Part shown: in pieces, positions 41,985 through 56,000 of the stretch | How positions within the stretch are numbered: the stretch's first letter is position 1 | How the letters are laid out: each line of letters starts with the position of its first letter | Assembly: GCF_001547935.1 (NCBI RefSeq) | Contig: NZ_AP014635.1 | Span: 2,976,001-3,040,000, forward strand | From: Vibrio tritonius | GTDB lineage: Bacteria > Pseudomonadota > Gammaproteobacteria > Enterobacterales > Vibrionaceae | DNA: 64,000 nucleotides | Direction: 5' to 3' | Position numbers and translations under genes: made by a program | The notes under the pieces: model-generated | Seen by the model: the letters and a program-made list of their open reading frames with translations, nothing else | What the model was told of the DNA's origin: nothing | The model's database searches: none

Positions 41985-42520
41985 AAGCGACTCCCCAACA
42001 AAATCAATGACAAAGTGGCGCAACCATTTCCGAGCAGTGCCCCAATAATGACATCACTTAAAAAGTGAACACCTAGCATAATTCGAGCGCCGCCTATCAG
42101 AGTGGCCCAAATAAATGCCATTCCTGCAATGTCGGGATACCAATGCCCCATTAAAGTTGCCATAACGAATGCTGCAGCAGTATGACCTGAGGGCAAACTG
42201 TACCTATCAGAAGGGGTAATAAAGGCAGGCAGTAAAGGCGATAATTCCTGAGGGCGACGACGTTGAAAACTGTTCTTTAATACCCAGTAAAGCGGTAATT
42301 CAAGTAAAAAAGCCAATAAACCCGCAATGACAAACCCTCTACCATAGACGTTATCAATCCCCCACGCTAAGCAGGCAAATAGCACATATAAATGTCCATC
42401 TCCAGTGTGCGAGACCGCTTTACTTACGCGTGCTAAAGAATGACTATAACGGTGCTGTAAGCAATAAAAGGAGAAGGCAAAATCCAATTTGGCTATAGGT
42501 TGAATCGCTTTCATACCCAT
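41981..42520 (-). CDS. PAP2-superfamily membrane phosphatase
   Basis: 179 aa from the ATG at 42518-42520 with AGAGGG just upstream; a second ATG two codons on and a long upstream frame are alternatives. The three PAP2 motifs are present: KNSFQRRRPQ (K-x6-RP), LPSGHTAA (PSGH) and ARIMLGVHFLSDV (SR-like-x5-H-x3-D, with A in place of S). About five membrane helices surround them. Family members remove phosphate from phosphatidic acid, phosphatidylglycerol phosphate or undecaprenyl pyrophosphate. It is the first gene of a two-gene unit with the glycosyltransferase and is divergent from leuL. Confidence 0.85.
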   Translation of the reverse strand: MGMKAIQPIAKLDFAFSFYCLQHRYSHSLARVSKAVSHTGDGHLYVLFACLAWGIDNVYGRGFVIAGLLAFLLELPLYWVLKNSFQRRRPQELSPLLPAFITPSDRYSLPSGHTAAAFVMATLMGHWYPDIAGMAFIWATLIGGARIMLGVHFLSDVIIGALLGNGCATLSLILLGSRL

Positions 42521-42772
42521 GTTCCCTCTTGCGACATTAAGACAATTCCCTGAGTTATCTGTTAACAAAATTAGTAGTGTCATATGACAAACGAGTGATC
42601 TTTTTTTTGAAAGCAGATGACACTTACAAAAGAAGGGAACAAACATAACAAATTAGTAAAAGAGCCGGCTTAATAGAGTTAAGGAGGGTTATTAAATGCC
42701 CTTTCTAACGACATGATTATCATGCGCTTATTTGGACTACTTAATTTATTTGCATAAAAAATCAACTTTAAG
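42521..42772. other. Divergent region between the PAP2 gene and the leu promoter
   Basis: No long ORF. It contains a strong ribosome-site-like AAGGAGGG at 42680-42687 before a 6-codon frame (42696-42716) that overlaps by ATGA a 14-codon Leu-rich frame (42713-42757). An inverted repeat TCAAC-N6-GTTGA (42762-42777) overlaps the leu -35 box. The promoter of the PAP2 operon should also lie here. Confidence 0.4.
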
Positions 42773-42773
42773 G

Positions 42774-42803
42774 TTGACGTTACAACTCGAGTGCGGTACT
42801 AAT
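42774..42803 (+). promoter_or_regulatory. Candidate leuLABCD promoter
   Basis: -35 TTGACG at 42774-42779 and -10 TACTAAT at 42797-42803 with a 17-base spacer. Transcription would begin about 28 bases before the leader peptide start, leaving room for a ribosome site. Confidence 0.55.
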
Positions 42804-42835
42804 TTGTTAACTTAAATTTGTGGATGTTACTAATA

Positions 42836-42898
42836 ATGACAATTCGTTTTTCACTGCTCCTCAACCTCCTCCTTATCGTGAAACAATCGCGCGGGTAG
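42836..42898 (+). CDS. leuL: leu operon leader peptide
   Basis: 20 codons ending in TAG. Residues 7-13 read LLLNLLL, so six of 20 are leucine, encoded mostly by CTC. It is followed at once by a terminator-competent leader, and leuA lies 112 bases downstream. This is the arrangement of the gammaproteobacterial leucine attenuator: ribosome stalling at the Leu codons under leucine starvation permits read-through. A good Shine-Dalgarno is not evident, only weak purine content before the ATG. Too short to appear in an ordinary gene call, but the leucine run makes it convincing. Confidence 0.85.
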   Translation: MTIRFSLLLNLLLIVKQSRG

Positions 42899-42960
42899 GC
42901 TGTGGACGAAAAACACCACAACGAAGAATCAAAAAAACCCGCTTAAAGCGGGTTTTTTTA
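42888..42960 (+). terminator. leu attenuator with alternative pairing
   Basis: Terminator: ACCCGCT-TAA-AGCGGGT (about 42937-42953) with T-run to 42959. The GCGGGT at 42891-42896, inside the last codons of leuL, is complementary to the same ACCCGC and can form the antiterminator when a ribosome stalls at the Leu codons; a ribosome at the stop codon would cover it. Confidence 0.8.
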
Positions 42961-43010
42961 TAATTAAATCCAGGAAGTAAACGATTAACTCTCGGAATGA
43001 GGAAACAAAC

Positions 43011-44564
43011 ATGAGTGACCAGGTCATAATATTCGACACAACATTGCGTGATGGTGAACAAGCATTATCAGCCAGTCTTACCGTAAAAGAGAAACTGCAA
43101 ATTGCTTACGCACTTGAACGCCTTGGCGTTGATGTGATCGAAGCGGGCTTTCCTGTTTCTTCTCCAGGTGATTTTGAATCGGTTAAAACTATTGCGAAAC
43201 ACATAAAAAACAGCCGCGTTTGTGCTCTTTCTCGTGCCGTTGAGAAAGACATCGATGCAGCAGCAGAAGCATTGAAAGTCGCGGAAGCTTTCCGTATTCA
43301 TACGTTTATTTCCACTTCAACTGTGCACGTTCAAGACAAACTTCGCAGAAGTTATGACGACGTAGTGGAAATGGGGGTGAAAGCTGTCAAGCACGCTCGC
43401 AAATACACTGACGATGTCGAATTTTCGTGTGAAGATGCAGGCCGAACGCCAATCGACAATTTATGTCGTATGGTTGAAGCAGCAATCAACGCTGGTGCCA
43501 AAACAATCAATATTCCAGATACGGTAGGCTACACCGTGCCAAGCGAATTTGGCGGTATCATTGAATCTCTATTCAATCGTGTTCCTAACATCGACAAAGC
43601 GATCATTTCTGTTCACTGTCATGATGATTTGGGTATGTCTGTCGCAAACTCTATTGCTGCCGTTCAAGCGGGAGCTCGTCAGATTGAAGGAACCATCAAT
43701 GGTATTGGTGAACGAGCTGGTAACACGGCACTTGAAGAAGTCGCGATGATTCTAAAAACTCGCCAAGAGTTCTTGAGTGGAGTGAGAACGAACATCAAGC
43801 ATGAAGAAATCAGCCGTACGAGTAAGTTGGTCAGCCAACTATGTAATATGCCAATTCAAAGCAATAAAGCGATTGTTGGTGCCAACGCTTTTAGTCACTC
43901 TTCAGGCATTCACCAAGACGGCATGCTAAAGAATAAAAACACTTACGAAATCATCACGCCAGAATCCATCGGCTTGAAGAACCAAGGTCTAAACCTAACT
44001 AGTCGTAGTGGTCGCGCAGCGGTTAAAAGCCATATGGAATCACTAGGTTACAGTGAAGAACAGTACAATTTGGACGTGTTGTACGATAACTTCCTAAAAC
44101 TTGCCGATAAAAAGGGTCAGGTTTTTGATTACGACCTAGAAGCACTGATGTACTTCTCTAATCTGCGTGATGAAGATGATTTCTTTAAATTGAACTATTT
44201 GAGTGTGCAATCTGGTAGTGTAATGGCTACTACAAGCATCAAGTTGCAGTGTGGTGACGAAGAGAAATGTGAAGCAGCAGTCGGAAACGGTCCGGTAGAC
44301 GCTTTATATCAGTGTATCTATCGTGTTACTGGCTACGACATTGTACTAGACAAGTTTGATCTAACCGCAAAAGGTGAAGGTGAAGATGGTCTTGGACAAG
44401 CCGATATCATTGCTAACTACAAAGGCCGTAAATATCACGGTACTGGCGTATCAACGGATATCGTCGAAGCTTCCGGACAAGCACTATTGCACGTAATTAA
44501 CAGCATTCATCGTGCAAACGAAATTGAACAAATCAAACAGAATAAAAAAATTGCTACCGTTTAA
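43011..44564 (+). CDS. leuA: 2-isopropylmalate synthase
   Basis: 517 aa, close to E. coli LeuA (523). It condenses acetyl-CoA and 2-ketoisovalerate, the committed step of leucine synthesis. The TIM-barrel begins with [19 protein letters not shown] (metal-binding Asp and catalytic Arg), then [17 protein letters not shown] with two metal His, and [15 protein letters not shown]. The C-terminal regulatory domain (about 390-510) carries leucine feedback sites. First structural gene of leuABCD after the attenuator. Confidence 0.97.
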   Translation: MSDQVIIFDTTLRDGEQALSASLTVKEKLQIAYALERLGVDVIEAGFPVSSPGDFESVKTIAKHIKNSRVCALSRAVEKDIDAAAEALKVAEAFRIHTFISTSTVHVQDKLRRSYDDVVEMGVKAVKHARKYTDDVEFSCEDAGRTPIDNLCRMVEAAINAGAKTINIPDTVGYTVPSEFGGIIESLFNRVPNIDKAIISVHCHDDLGMSVANSIAAVQAGARQIEGTINGIGERAGNTALEEVAMILKTRQEFLSGVRTNIKHEEISRTSKLVSQLCNMPIQSNKAIVGANAFSHSSGIHQDGMLKNKNTYEIITPESIGLKNQGLNLTSRSGRAAVKSHMESLGYSEEQYNLDVLYDNFLKLADKKGQVFDYDLEALMYFSNLRDEDDFFKLNYLSVQSGSVMATTSIKLQCGDEEKCEAAVGNGPVDALYQCIYRVTGYDIVLDKFDLTAKGEGEDGLGQADIIANYKGRKYHGTGVSTDIVEASGQALLHVINSIHRANEIEQIKQNKKIATV

Positions 44565-44569
44565 GATAA

Positions 44570-45703
<1,134 letters not shown>

Positions 45704-45759
45704 TAAGTGAGGCCAATCAATGGCCTCCTTTTGCTCTTCGAGCACAAAGGATACAAGCA

Positions 45760-47166
45760 ATGTCAAACGCAAAAACCTTATACGAAAAAATTTACGACGC
45801 ACATATCGCCGTTGCAGCTGAAGGTGAAAACCCAATTCTGTATATCGATCGACACTTAGTACACGAAGTGACATCCCCACAAGCATTCGACGGCTTACGT
45901 GAAAAAGGACGTAAAGTCCGTCAAGTGAACAAAACATTTGCGACGATGGACCACAACGTATCAACCACCACCAAGGATATTAACGCCTCTGGTGAGATGG
46001 CTCGTATCCAAATGGAAACGCTATCGCAAAACTGTAAAGAGTTTGGTGTCACTCTGTTCGACATTAACCATAAATATCAAGGTATCGTTCATGTAATGGG
46101 TCCTGAGCTGGGTATTACCCTACCAGGCATGACGATTGTTTGTGGTGATTCTCATACAGCAACACACGGTGCATTTGGTTCACTAGCATTTGGAATTGGC
46201 ACTTCAGAAGTTGAACACGTTCTAGCAACACAAACCCTAAAACAAGCCCGCGCCAAGACCATGAAAATTGAAGTAAAAGGGAAAGTCGCACCGGGTATTA
46301 CCGCTAAAGATATCGTTCTCGCCATCATAGGAAAAACAACCGCTGCTGGCGGCACAGGACACGTTGTGGAGTTCTGTGGTGAAGCCATTCGCGACTTAAC
46401 CATGGAAGGTCGTATGACGGTATGTAACATGGCGATTGAGTTAGGTGCTAAAGCGGGCCTAATTGCTCCCGATGAAACAACTTTCGAGTACATCAAGAAC
46501 CGTCGTTATGCCCCTTCAGAAGCAGATTGGAATGACGCTGTTGAATATTGGTCTTCACTAAAAACAGACGAAGGTGCAGAGTTTGATACCGTTGTAACTT
46601 TAGAAGCTAAAGATATTCGTCCACAAGTTACATGGGGAACCAATCCAGGCCAAGTAATGGCTGTTGATGGGACTATCCCTTCTCCAGAAGATTTTTCAGA
46701 TCCTGTAGAAAAAGCCTCAGCCGCTAAAGCACTTGCTTATATGGGGCTAGAAGCAGGCAAAAAACTGTCTGATTACCCAGTAGATAAAGTATTTGTTGGT
46801 TCTTGTACTAACTCGCGTATAGAAGACATGCGAGCAGCTGCAGAAGTAGCAAAAGGCAAAAAAGTCGCAGCACATGTTCAAGCTCTTATCGTACCGGGTT
46901 CTGAACAGGTGAAAGCACAAGCCGAAGCAGAAGGCTTGGATAAAATCTTTATCGAAGCTGGCTTTGAATGGCGTCTACCGGGTTGTTCTATGTGTCTTGC
47001 GATGAACAATGACCGCTTAGGTGCTGGTGAACGCTGTGCATCAACCTCTAACCGTAACTTCGAAGGTCGTCAAGGTCGTGATGGTCGTACCCATCTAGTT
47101 AGCCCTGCAATGGCTGCTGCTGCTGCAATCGCGGGTCACTTTGTCGACATTCGCGAAATTCACTAA
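45760..47166 (+). CDS. leuC: 3-isopropylmalate dehydratase large subunit
   Basis: 468 aa, aconitase superfamily. With LeuD it isomerises 2-isopropylmalate to 3-isopropylmalate. Three cysteines for the [4Fe-4S] cluster are seen in [14 protein letters not shown] (near 347) and [13 protein letters not shown] (near 407 and 410). [20 protein letters not shown] and the region after it are the substrate-binding signature. Upstream spacing from leuB is 56 bases. Confidence 0.97.
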   Translation: MSNAKTLYEKIYDAHIAVAAEGENPILYIDRHLVHEVTSPQAFDGLREKGRKVRQVNKTFATMDHNVSTTTKDINASGEMARIQMETLSQNCKEFGVTLFDINHKYQGIVHVMGPELGITLPGMTIVCGDSHTATHGAFGSLAFGIGTSEVEHVLATQTLKQARAKTMKIEVKGKVAPGITAKDIVLAIIGKTTAAGGTGHVVEFCGEAIRDLTMEGRMTVCNMAIELGAKAGLIAPDETTFEYIKNRRYAPSEADWNDAVEYWSSLKTDEGAEFDTVVTLEAKDIRPQVTWGTNPGQVMAVDGTIPSPEDFSDPVEKASAAKALAYMGLEAGKKLSDYPVDKVFVGSCTNSRIEDMRAAAEVAKGKKVAAHVQALIVPGSEQVKAQAEAEGLDKIFIEAGFEWRLPGCSMCLAMNNDRLGAGERCASTSNRNFEGRQGRDGRTHLVSPAMAAAAAIAGHFVDIREIH

Positions 47167-47183
47167 TCATAGAGGACATTATC

Positions 47184-47786
47184 ATGACAGGTTTTAAACA
47201 ACACACTGGTTTGGTTGTGCCTCTTGATGCGGCCAACGTCGATACCGATGCGATCATTCCTAAGCAGTTTCTTCAGAAAGTAACCCGTACAGGCTTTGGT
47301 AAACACCTATTTCACGATTGGCGTTTCTTGGATGACGCTGGTGAGCAACCAAATCCAGAGTTTGTCCTAAACAAACCCCAATACCAAGGCGCGAGCATCT
47401 TACTTGCACGTGAAAACTTTGGCTGCGGCTCATCTCGTGAACACGCTCCTTGGGCACTAGCTGACTACGGTATCCAAGTGATGATTGCACCAAGCTTTGC
47501 CGATATTTTCTACGGCAACTCAATCAACAACCAAATGGTACCAGTTCGTCTGACAGAAATAGAGGTCGATGAGATCTTCCAATTTGTTCAAACAACAGAG
47601 GGTGCAGAGGTTACTGTTGATTTGGAAACAATGAAAGTCACAGCTAACAGCAAAGAGTACAATTTTGAGATTGATGAGTTTCGCCGTCATTGCCTACTAA
47701 ATGGTTTAGATAATATCGGTTTGACACTGCAACATGCTGATAAAATTGCCGAATACGAAGCCAATATTCCTAACTTCTTAAAATAG
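47184..47786 (+). CDS. leuD: 3-isopropylmalate dehydratase small subunit
   Basis: 200 aa swivel-domain subunit of isopropylmalate isomerase. Characteristic stretches are [21 protein letters not shown] and [16 protein letters not shown] with the substrate-binding loop. It starts 17 bases after leuC and ends the operon before a strong terminator. Confidence 0.97.
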   Translation: MTGFKQHTGLVVPLDAANVDTDAIIPKQFLQKVTRTGFGKHLFHDWRFLDDAGEQPNPEFVLNKPQYQGASILLARENFGCGSSREHAPWALADYGIQVMIAPSFADIFYGNSINNQMVPVRLTEIEVDEIFQFVQTTEGAEVTVDLETMKVTANSKEYNFEIDEFRRHCLLNGLDNIGLTLQHADKIAEYEANIPNFLK

Positions 47787-47816
47787 TGATTTGCTATACC
47801 AGCATAACAACGATTC

Positions 47817-47843
47817 AAAAAGCTGCCATGGGCAGCTTTTTTT
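47817..47843 (+). terminator. Terminator of leuLABCD
   Basis: AAAAGCTGCC and GGCAGCTTTT around ATG, with a run of seven T residues, about 30 bases after leuD. The A-run on the left would also let it stop leftward transcription from the rRNA operon. Confidence 0.9.
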
Positions 47844-47955
47844 GTATTTGCTATCAACGATACACACCATGACACTACATGAGTTGAATCCGTTTCGGCA
47901 CCAATAATACTGGTAGAATTGATGTACTACATATACCTCGATTTAATGGAGATAG

Positions 47956-47981
47956 CTTGTGTTCATTAGCAAATGAACAAG
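47956..47981. repeat. Hairpin between leuD and the rRNA operon end
   Basis: GTTCATT and AATGAAC (47961-47967, 47972-47978) around AGCA, with an outer CTT/AAG. No T-run. The interval 47844-48028 holds nothing else that I can identify. Confidence 0.4.
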
Positions 47982-48028
47982 AGTAGGTAGCTGAAAAGAG
48001 ATGATATTTTAGCAGGAGTTAAAACGAG

Positions 48029-48056
48029 AAAACCCCAGCCGTTGGGCTGGGGTTTT
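48029..48056 (-). terminator. Final terminator of the rRNA operon
   Basis: AAAACCCCAGCC and GGCTGGGGTTTT around GTTG, a perfect 12-bp stem, followed leftward by TTTTCTCG. It lies just beyond the distal 5S gene. Confidence 0.85.
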
Positions 48057-48063
48057 AAAATAA

Positions 48064-48182
48064 AGCCTAGCAATGTCCTACTCTCACATGGGGAAGCCCC
48101 ACACTACCATCGGCGCTAATTCGTTTCACTTCTGAGTTCGGCATGGAATCAGGTGGGTCCAAATCGCTATGGTCGCTAAGCA
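48064..48182 (-). rRNA. rrf: 5S rRNA, distal copy
   Basis: About 119 nt. The 5S core is readable on the minus strand (CCATGCCGAACTCAGAAGTG and GCGCCGATGGTAGTGTGGGG). It is the last gene of the operon, after tRNA-Thr. It differs from the proximal copy at three bases, all in the terminal helix. Confidence 0.97.
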
Positions 48183-48229
48183 AATTTTGTTATTACTGAG
48201 TCAGTTATATCGCTCAATAATCTAAATAA

Positions 48230-48305
<76 letters not shown>

Positions 48306-48324
48306 ACAAATGTCTTGTCAGACT

Positions 48325-48348
48325 AAAAAAGCCCGTGATAACACGGGC
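48325..48348 (-). terminator. Intrinsic terminator between 5S copies
   Basis: GCCCGTG and CACGGGC around a 4-base loop, followed leftward by six T residues. It lies 16 bases beyond the proximal 5S and just before tRNA-Thr, so tRNA-Thr and the second 5S are expressed only by read-through unless the anti-termination complex overrides it. Confidence 0.8.
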
Positions 48349-48363
48349 CTTCTATGAAATTAA

Positions 48364-48482
48364 AGCCTGGCGATGTCCTACTCTCACATGGGGAAGCCCC
48401 ACACTACCATCGGCGCTAATTCGTTTCACTTCTGAGTTCGGCATGGAATCAGGTGGGTCCAAATCGCTATGGTCGCCAAGCA
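48364..48482 (-). rRNA. rrf: 5S rRNA, proximal copy
   Basis: About 119 nt, nearly identical to the distal copy. It follows 23S by 88 bases. Its terminal helix has G-C pairs where the distal copy has A-U and G-U pairs. Confidence 0.97.
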
Positions 48483-48570
48483 AATTCTTTAATTCGGAAA
48501 GCTGTTTTTATAAAGTCTCAACACAATTCAAGTGTCTTAATCGAGTCCGTCAAAACCCTTTTGGTGTTGT

Positions 48571-51460
<2,890 letters not shown>

Positions 51461-51725
51461 ATACAACCCAAAAGAGTTTTGGATTGATGAATCAAATCAC
51501 CAAGGTTTGTCTGCATAACTCTTTGCTTTCACTTTGAAAAGTGAAGACAAAAAGGACATGTTGCAGACTCGATATTGCCGGACTCAATTTTGAACATTTA
51601 CTTAAAAAGTAAATCCAAGAACACTTGAATGTGTTTTTGTTTGTCTTCATAAAGAAGACAATTGAGAACTTTACAAACAATCTTCTATTTCATTGAAATA
51701 AAACATTGTTTTGTCAGCTTTCCAA

Positions 51726-51738
51726 ATTGTTAAAGAGC
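51726..51738 (-). promoter_or_regulatory. boxA in the 16S-23S spacer
   Basis: GCTCTTTAACAAT on the minus strand, identical to the leader boxA at 53751-53763. It recruits NusB/S10 for anti-termination into 23S. The spacer 51461-52032 otherwise holds only two tRNA genes and processing stems. Confidence 0.85.
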
Positions 51739-51792
51739 AAAGATTTCTTTCGAAACCATTTTTAAGAACACTGTCGCAAATGCGCTTAAAGA

Positions 51793-51868
51793 TGGTGGAG
51801 CTATGCGGGATCGAACCGCAGACCTCCTGCGTGCAAGGCAGGCGCTCTCCCAGCTGAGCTATAACCCC
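51793..51868 (-). tRNA. tRNA-Ala (TGC anticodon)
   Basis: 76 nt including CCA. Acceptor GGGGTTA pairs with TAGCTCC allowing G-U; anticodon loop CTTGCAC in stem CCTGC/GCAGG gives UGC. It is the second tRNA in the rRNA spacer. Confidence 0.97.
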
Positions 51869-51893
51869 ATCGTTGTTTTCCTTACGGAAATGT

Positions 51894-51970
51894 TGGTGGG
51901 TCTGAGTGGACTCGAACCACCGACCTCTCGCTTATCAGGCGAACGCTCTAACCACCTGAGCTACAGACCC
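51894..51970 (-). tRNA. tRNA-Ile (GAT anticodon)
   Basis: 77 nt including CCA. Acceptor GGGTCTG pairs with CAGACCC; anticodon loop CTGATAA in stem TTCGC/GCGAG gives GAU. It lies directly after 16S and 25 bases before tRNA-Ala. Confidence 0.97.
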
Positions 51971-52032
51971 ACTAGGTGCTCTATTAAACCGTATCAATCT
52001 GTGTGAACACTCATCGCAATAATCTTTCGTAT

Positions 52033-53585
<1,553 letters not shown>

Positions 53586-53750
53586 AAAGTTTTTCGGCTC
53601 AATGAATACTGATATTTCAACCGAAGTTGAAATGAATTGACTGTGCTAAGTCCTAAGACTTAATTGGTCACTCAGTTCATTGAAACCATTGTGCTTCCTA
53701 AGAAGCTATGATTATCATCAACGAGTGCCCACACAGATTGATAGGTTTAA

Positions 53751-53763
53751 ATTGTTAAAGAGC
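53751..53763 (-). promoter_or_regulatory. boxA in the rRNA leader
   Basis: GCTCTTTAACAAT on the minus strand, followed by TTAAACCTATCAATCTGTGTGG-type leader text like that of E. coli rrn operons. Anti-termination site. Confidence 0.88.
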
Positions 53764-53801
53764 TTTGCTTTTCAAGAACTTTTCTCTCAAAGCGGAGGTG
53801 C

Positions 53802-53829
53802 ATTCTAGCGATTTCGTTGTCAGTGTCAA
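53802..53829 (-). promoter_or_regulatory. rRNA operon promoter P2
   Basis: On the minus strand TTGACA (perfect -35), 16 bases, TAGAAT, then the GC-rich GCACCTCC. It is about 115 bases from P1, the usual P1-P2 spacing. Confidence 0.85.
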
Positions 53830-53918
53830 ACACTTTTTTCAACTTTCTCATTCGAGCGTCTTATCCTCTCACTGATACCGCTGAAGCCTTGTGGCGTATG
53901 CCGTGTCAGTGAGGGCGC

Positions 53919-53967
53919 ATTATAGGGAGTTATGGAAAGTTGGCAAGCGGAATAGTGCTTTTTTTTT
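53919..53967 (-). promoter_or_regulatory. rRNA operon promoter P1 with UP element
   Basis: On the minus strand TTGCCA, 16 bases, perfect TATAAT, then GCGCCCTC, a GC-rich discriminator like that of stringently controlled rrn P1. Nine A residues lie upstream of the -35 (complement of 53959-53968), typical of an UP element. Confidence 0.9.
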
Positions 53968-53989
53968 ACTAAAAATGACTCGTTTGAAC

Positions 53990-54011
53990 AAACTTCCAGC
54001 AAGGGGAGTTT
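53990..54011 (-). terminator. Weak terminator after the HD-GYP gene
   Basis: AAACTCCC and GGAAGTTT pair over 8 positions including one G-U around a 6-base loop; only a broken T-run follows. It lies between the HD-GYP gene and rrn P1. Confidence 0.4.
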
Positions 54012-54067
54012 TATACCCAATTAACACTCAGAATAGGAACAAGCTATACACAACCCTCTGTGGATAA

Positions 54068-55336
54068 CTATTCATTTCCATCAAAGAAATAGGAAACTCT
54101 AGCGCGTGGATTTAAATATTCCTTAATTTTATCTGGCAGCTTATTCGGTAAGATAGCATTAACTATCTTTATATCTTTATCTGCTAAATCGATGATAGGG
54201 GCTTGGTTACGTGGAACACTTGGGTCATATATAAGGACATTAGGGAACAGTAGGTTATTAACATTAACTGAGATCACTAACCCAACCATCTCATTAGATA
54301 GTTGTACTACAGTACCTGGAGGAAATACTCCCATAAACTTAACTAAGATACCCAAGTTTTCTTCATCATAAAGATGCTTACAGTTTTTGAAGAGATAAGA
54401 AAGAGCTATATAAGGAATCTTTTGCTCACTTGGAATATTAGGATGACAAAGGTTATCGAAAGCATTAGCTACCGCCACAACTTTAGCAAGTTCATCAATC
54501 TCATCACCTTTTAATCCCTGAGGATAACCTGAGCCATCATTGAGTTCATGATGCTGCTCTATTACGTTACGGGCAGTTTCGGGGAAATCATCTATATTAC
54601 CAGCGATCTCTAAACCATATTTGGTATGTAATTTAAGATAATTCTGTTCAGGGTCACTTAGCTTAGTCTGCTTGCGGACGATTGCAGTAGGCACCCTCAC
54701 CTTACCCATATCATGAAAGAGTGCAGCAAAGGCCAGTTCCTTAATTTTTTCCGGCGCATATTCTTTTGCTCGCCCAATCATCATCGCAATCACAGCTACA
54801 TTGAGTGAATGGAAATAGATATCTTCAAATTCACTCTTGCTGTTCATCAAATGCAGAGTCACATTGTCGTCACTTAGTAGAGTATCGACAACATCTTCAA
54901 CTAATTGACTAGCTTCATTTACGGCATCCATAGGTCTATTACGAATTTTGTTCATTACCGCTCTCATTCGCGCCAGTGAACGTTCAAACTCTTTCTCAAC
55001 CGCACTTACTCTTCTTCTATAAGTATTAAGTTTTTCAATTCGCTTTTGCTTTTCTTGCCAAAGCTTATCTACTTCTTGATCAAATTCAGATTGAGCCTCA
55101 GCTTCAGTGGAATCTGGTTGGCTATCTTGTTCACTTTTAGGAGGGAGAGGCTCAGCATCACTCTGATTAGTATTCAGGAAGACATGTTGAATTCCCAAGT
55201 GGCGGATCAAGTTGATCTGTTCTTGTGACTTAATCTTGAAGCTATTAAATAGAAAGGGGTGATCGTTCCATTTTACTGGAAGACGGATGTGTAACCCAGG
55301 TGTCAAACGATCAACTGTAATCTTGATACTCGCCAC
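54068..55336 (-). CDS. HD-GYP domain protein, probable cyclic-di-GMP phosphodiesterase
   Basis: 422 aa. An N-terminal DUF3391-like domain (residues about 1-65, ITVDRLTPGLHIRLPVKW) is followed by a charged coiled segment (about 85-135) and an HD-GYP domain (about 150-330). The metal-binding HD is in ALFHDMGKVRVP and the GYP signature in EQHHELNDGSGYPQGLKGDE is intact, so activity is expected. It would hydrolyse c-di-GMP, lowering biofilm and raising motility. The sequence begins with no signal peptide or membrane helix, so it is cytoplasmic. It stands alone between tRNA-Leu and the rRNA promoters. Confidence 0.92.
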   Translation of the reverse strand: MASIKITVDRLTPGLHIRLPVKWNDHPFLFNSFKIKSQEQINLIRHLGIQHVFLNTNQSDAEPLPPKSEQDSQPDSTEAEAQSEFDQEVDKLWQEKQKRIEKLNTYRRRVSAVEKEFERSLARMRAVMNKIRNRPMDAVNEASQLVEDVVDTLLSDDNVTLHLMNSKSEFEDIYFHSLNVAVIAMMIGRAKEYAPEKIKELAFAALFHDMGKVRVPTAIVRKQTKLSDPEQNYLKLHTKYGLEIAGNIDDFPETARNVIEQHHELNDGSGYPQGLKGDEIDELAKVVAVANAFDNLCHPNIPSEQKIPYIALSYLFKNCKHLYDEENLGILVKFMGVFPPGTVVQLSNEMVGLVISVNVNNLLFPNVLIYDPSVPRNQAPIIDLADKDIKIVNAILPNKLPDKIKEYLNPRARVSYFFDGNE

Positions 55337-55476
55337 TATCTATTCCTAATTAGTACACAACATGTTGCTAAGTCTAGGATAAGATGAAAAAAAATGGCTA
55401 GTAATAGAGTGGAGTTTTACAAAACGACTTGGGGTCATATAACGACGATGACGCTAATCATAACTCAGGAGAAACA

Positions 55477-55560
55477 TTGGTACCACTGGGCGGACTGATT
55501 GGACTGGCATTCCAGCCGCCGCACCGAAGGCAACGTTCACCTTCCGCCAGATTTCAGACG
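55477..55560 (-). pseudogene. Degenerate tRNA-Leu copy
   Basis: The 20 bases at 55477-55496 are identical to 55597-55616, the 3' end of the intact tRNA-Leu including CCA, exactly 120 bases apart. A second shared block CCGAAGGCAACG lies at 55524-55535 and 55630-55641, but the gap between the blocks is 14 bases longer, and the T-loop is replaced by a small hairpin sequence. No 5' acceptor strand or anticodon arm is recognisable. It cannot form a normal tRNA; it is a remnant of a duplication or an attachment scar. Confidence 0.6.
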
Positions 55561-55561
55561 T

Positions 55562-55591
55562 AAAAAAGCCGCTAATAAATAGCGGCTTTTT
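55562..55591 (-). terminator. Terminator of tRNA-Leu
   Basis: AGCCGCTA and TAGCGGCT around a 5-base loop, followed leftward by TTTTT. It lies between tRNA-Leu and its degenerate copy. Confidence 0.85.
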
Positions 55592-55597
55592 CGAATT

Positions 55598-55682
55598 TGG
55601 TACCACTGGGCGGACTTGAACCGCCACGCCCGAAGGCAACGGATTTTGAATCCGTCATGTCTACCAATTCCATCACAGTGGC
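55598..55682 (-). tRNA. tRNA-Leu (CAA anticodon)
   Basis: 85 nt including CCA. Acceptor GCCACTG pairs with CAGTGGT-side bases; anticodon stem ACGGA/TCCGT holds loop TTCAAAA, giving CAA; a long variable arm TGCCTTCGGGCG is present, as expected for leucine tRNAs. Confidence 0.95.
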
Positions 55683-55719
55683 ATTGTATCTCAAGGGGTT
55701 TGCCCTTTCGATGTGACGC

Positions 55720-55747
55720 ATTATACGTAAGAAATGCAGGTGCGCAA
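55720..55747 (-). promoter_or_regulatory. tRNA-Leu promoter
   Basis: On the minus strand TTGCGC, 16 bases, perfect TATAAT, then a GCGTC discriminator. It is 38 bases from the tRNA 5' end. Confidence 0.7.
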
Positions 55748-56000
55748 TAGTAAATTTTTGAATTTTATATTGTTTGACGATATTTTCACCAAACAACCTA
55801 TTAAATGGTCAAATTTGCAATCTGTTGAACAGTTTTTTAGCTGTGTAAGTATTCACCCTCAAACGAATACAGCTTATATTGTCTAACCTATTTTACCAAT
55901 TCAACTTGTCCCAACACATTCTATGCTTATCTCTCCTGTTTACAGCATTCAAATAGGCATTTTATGTCGTTCCGACACGAAACAGTATCGGCTTGATAAT

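Noticed and set aside
53826..54020. 64-codon frame over the rRNA promoters
   Set aside because: The DNA is accounted for by P1, P2 and the UP element, so coding is unlikely.
55477..55560. Second functional tRNA-Leu
   Set aside because: Anticodon arm and 5' acceptor strand are missing and the T-loop is disrupted; it is listed as a remnant instead.
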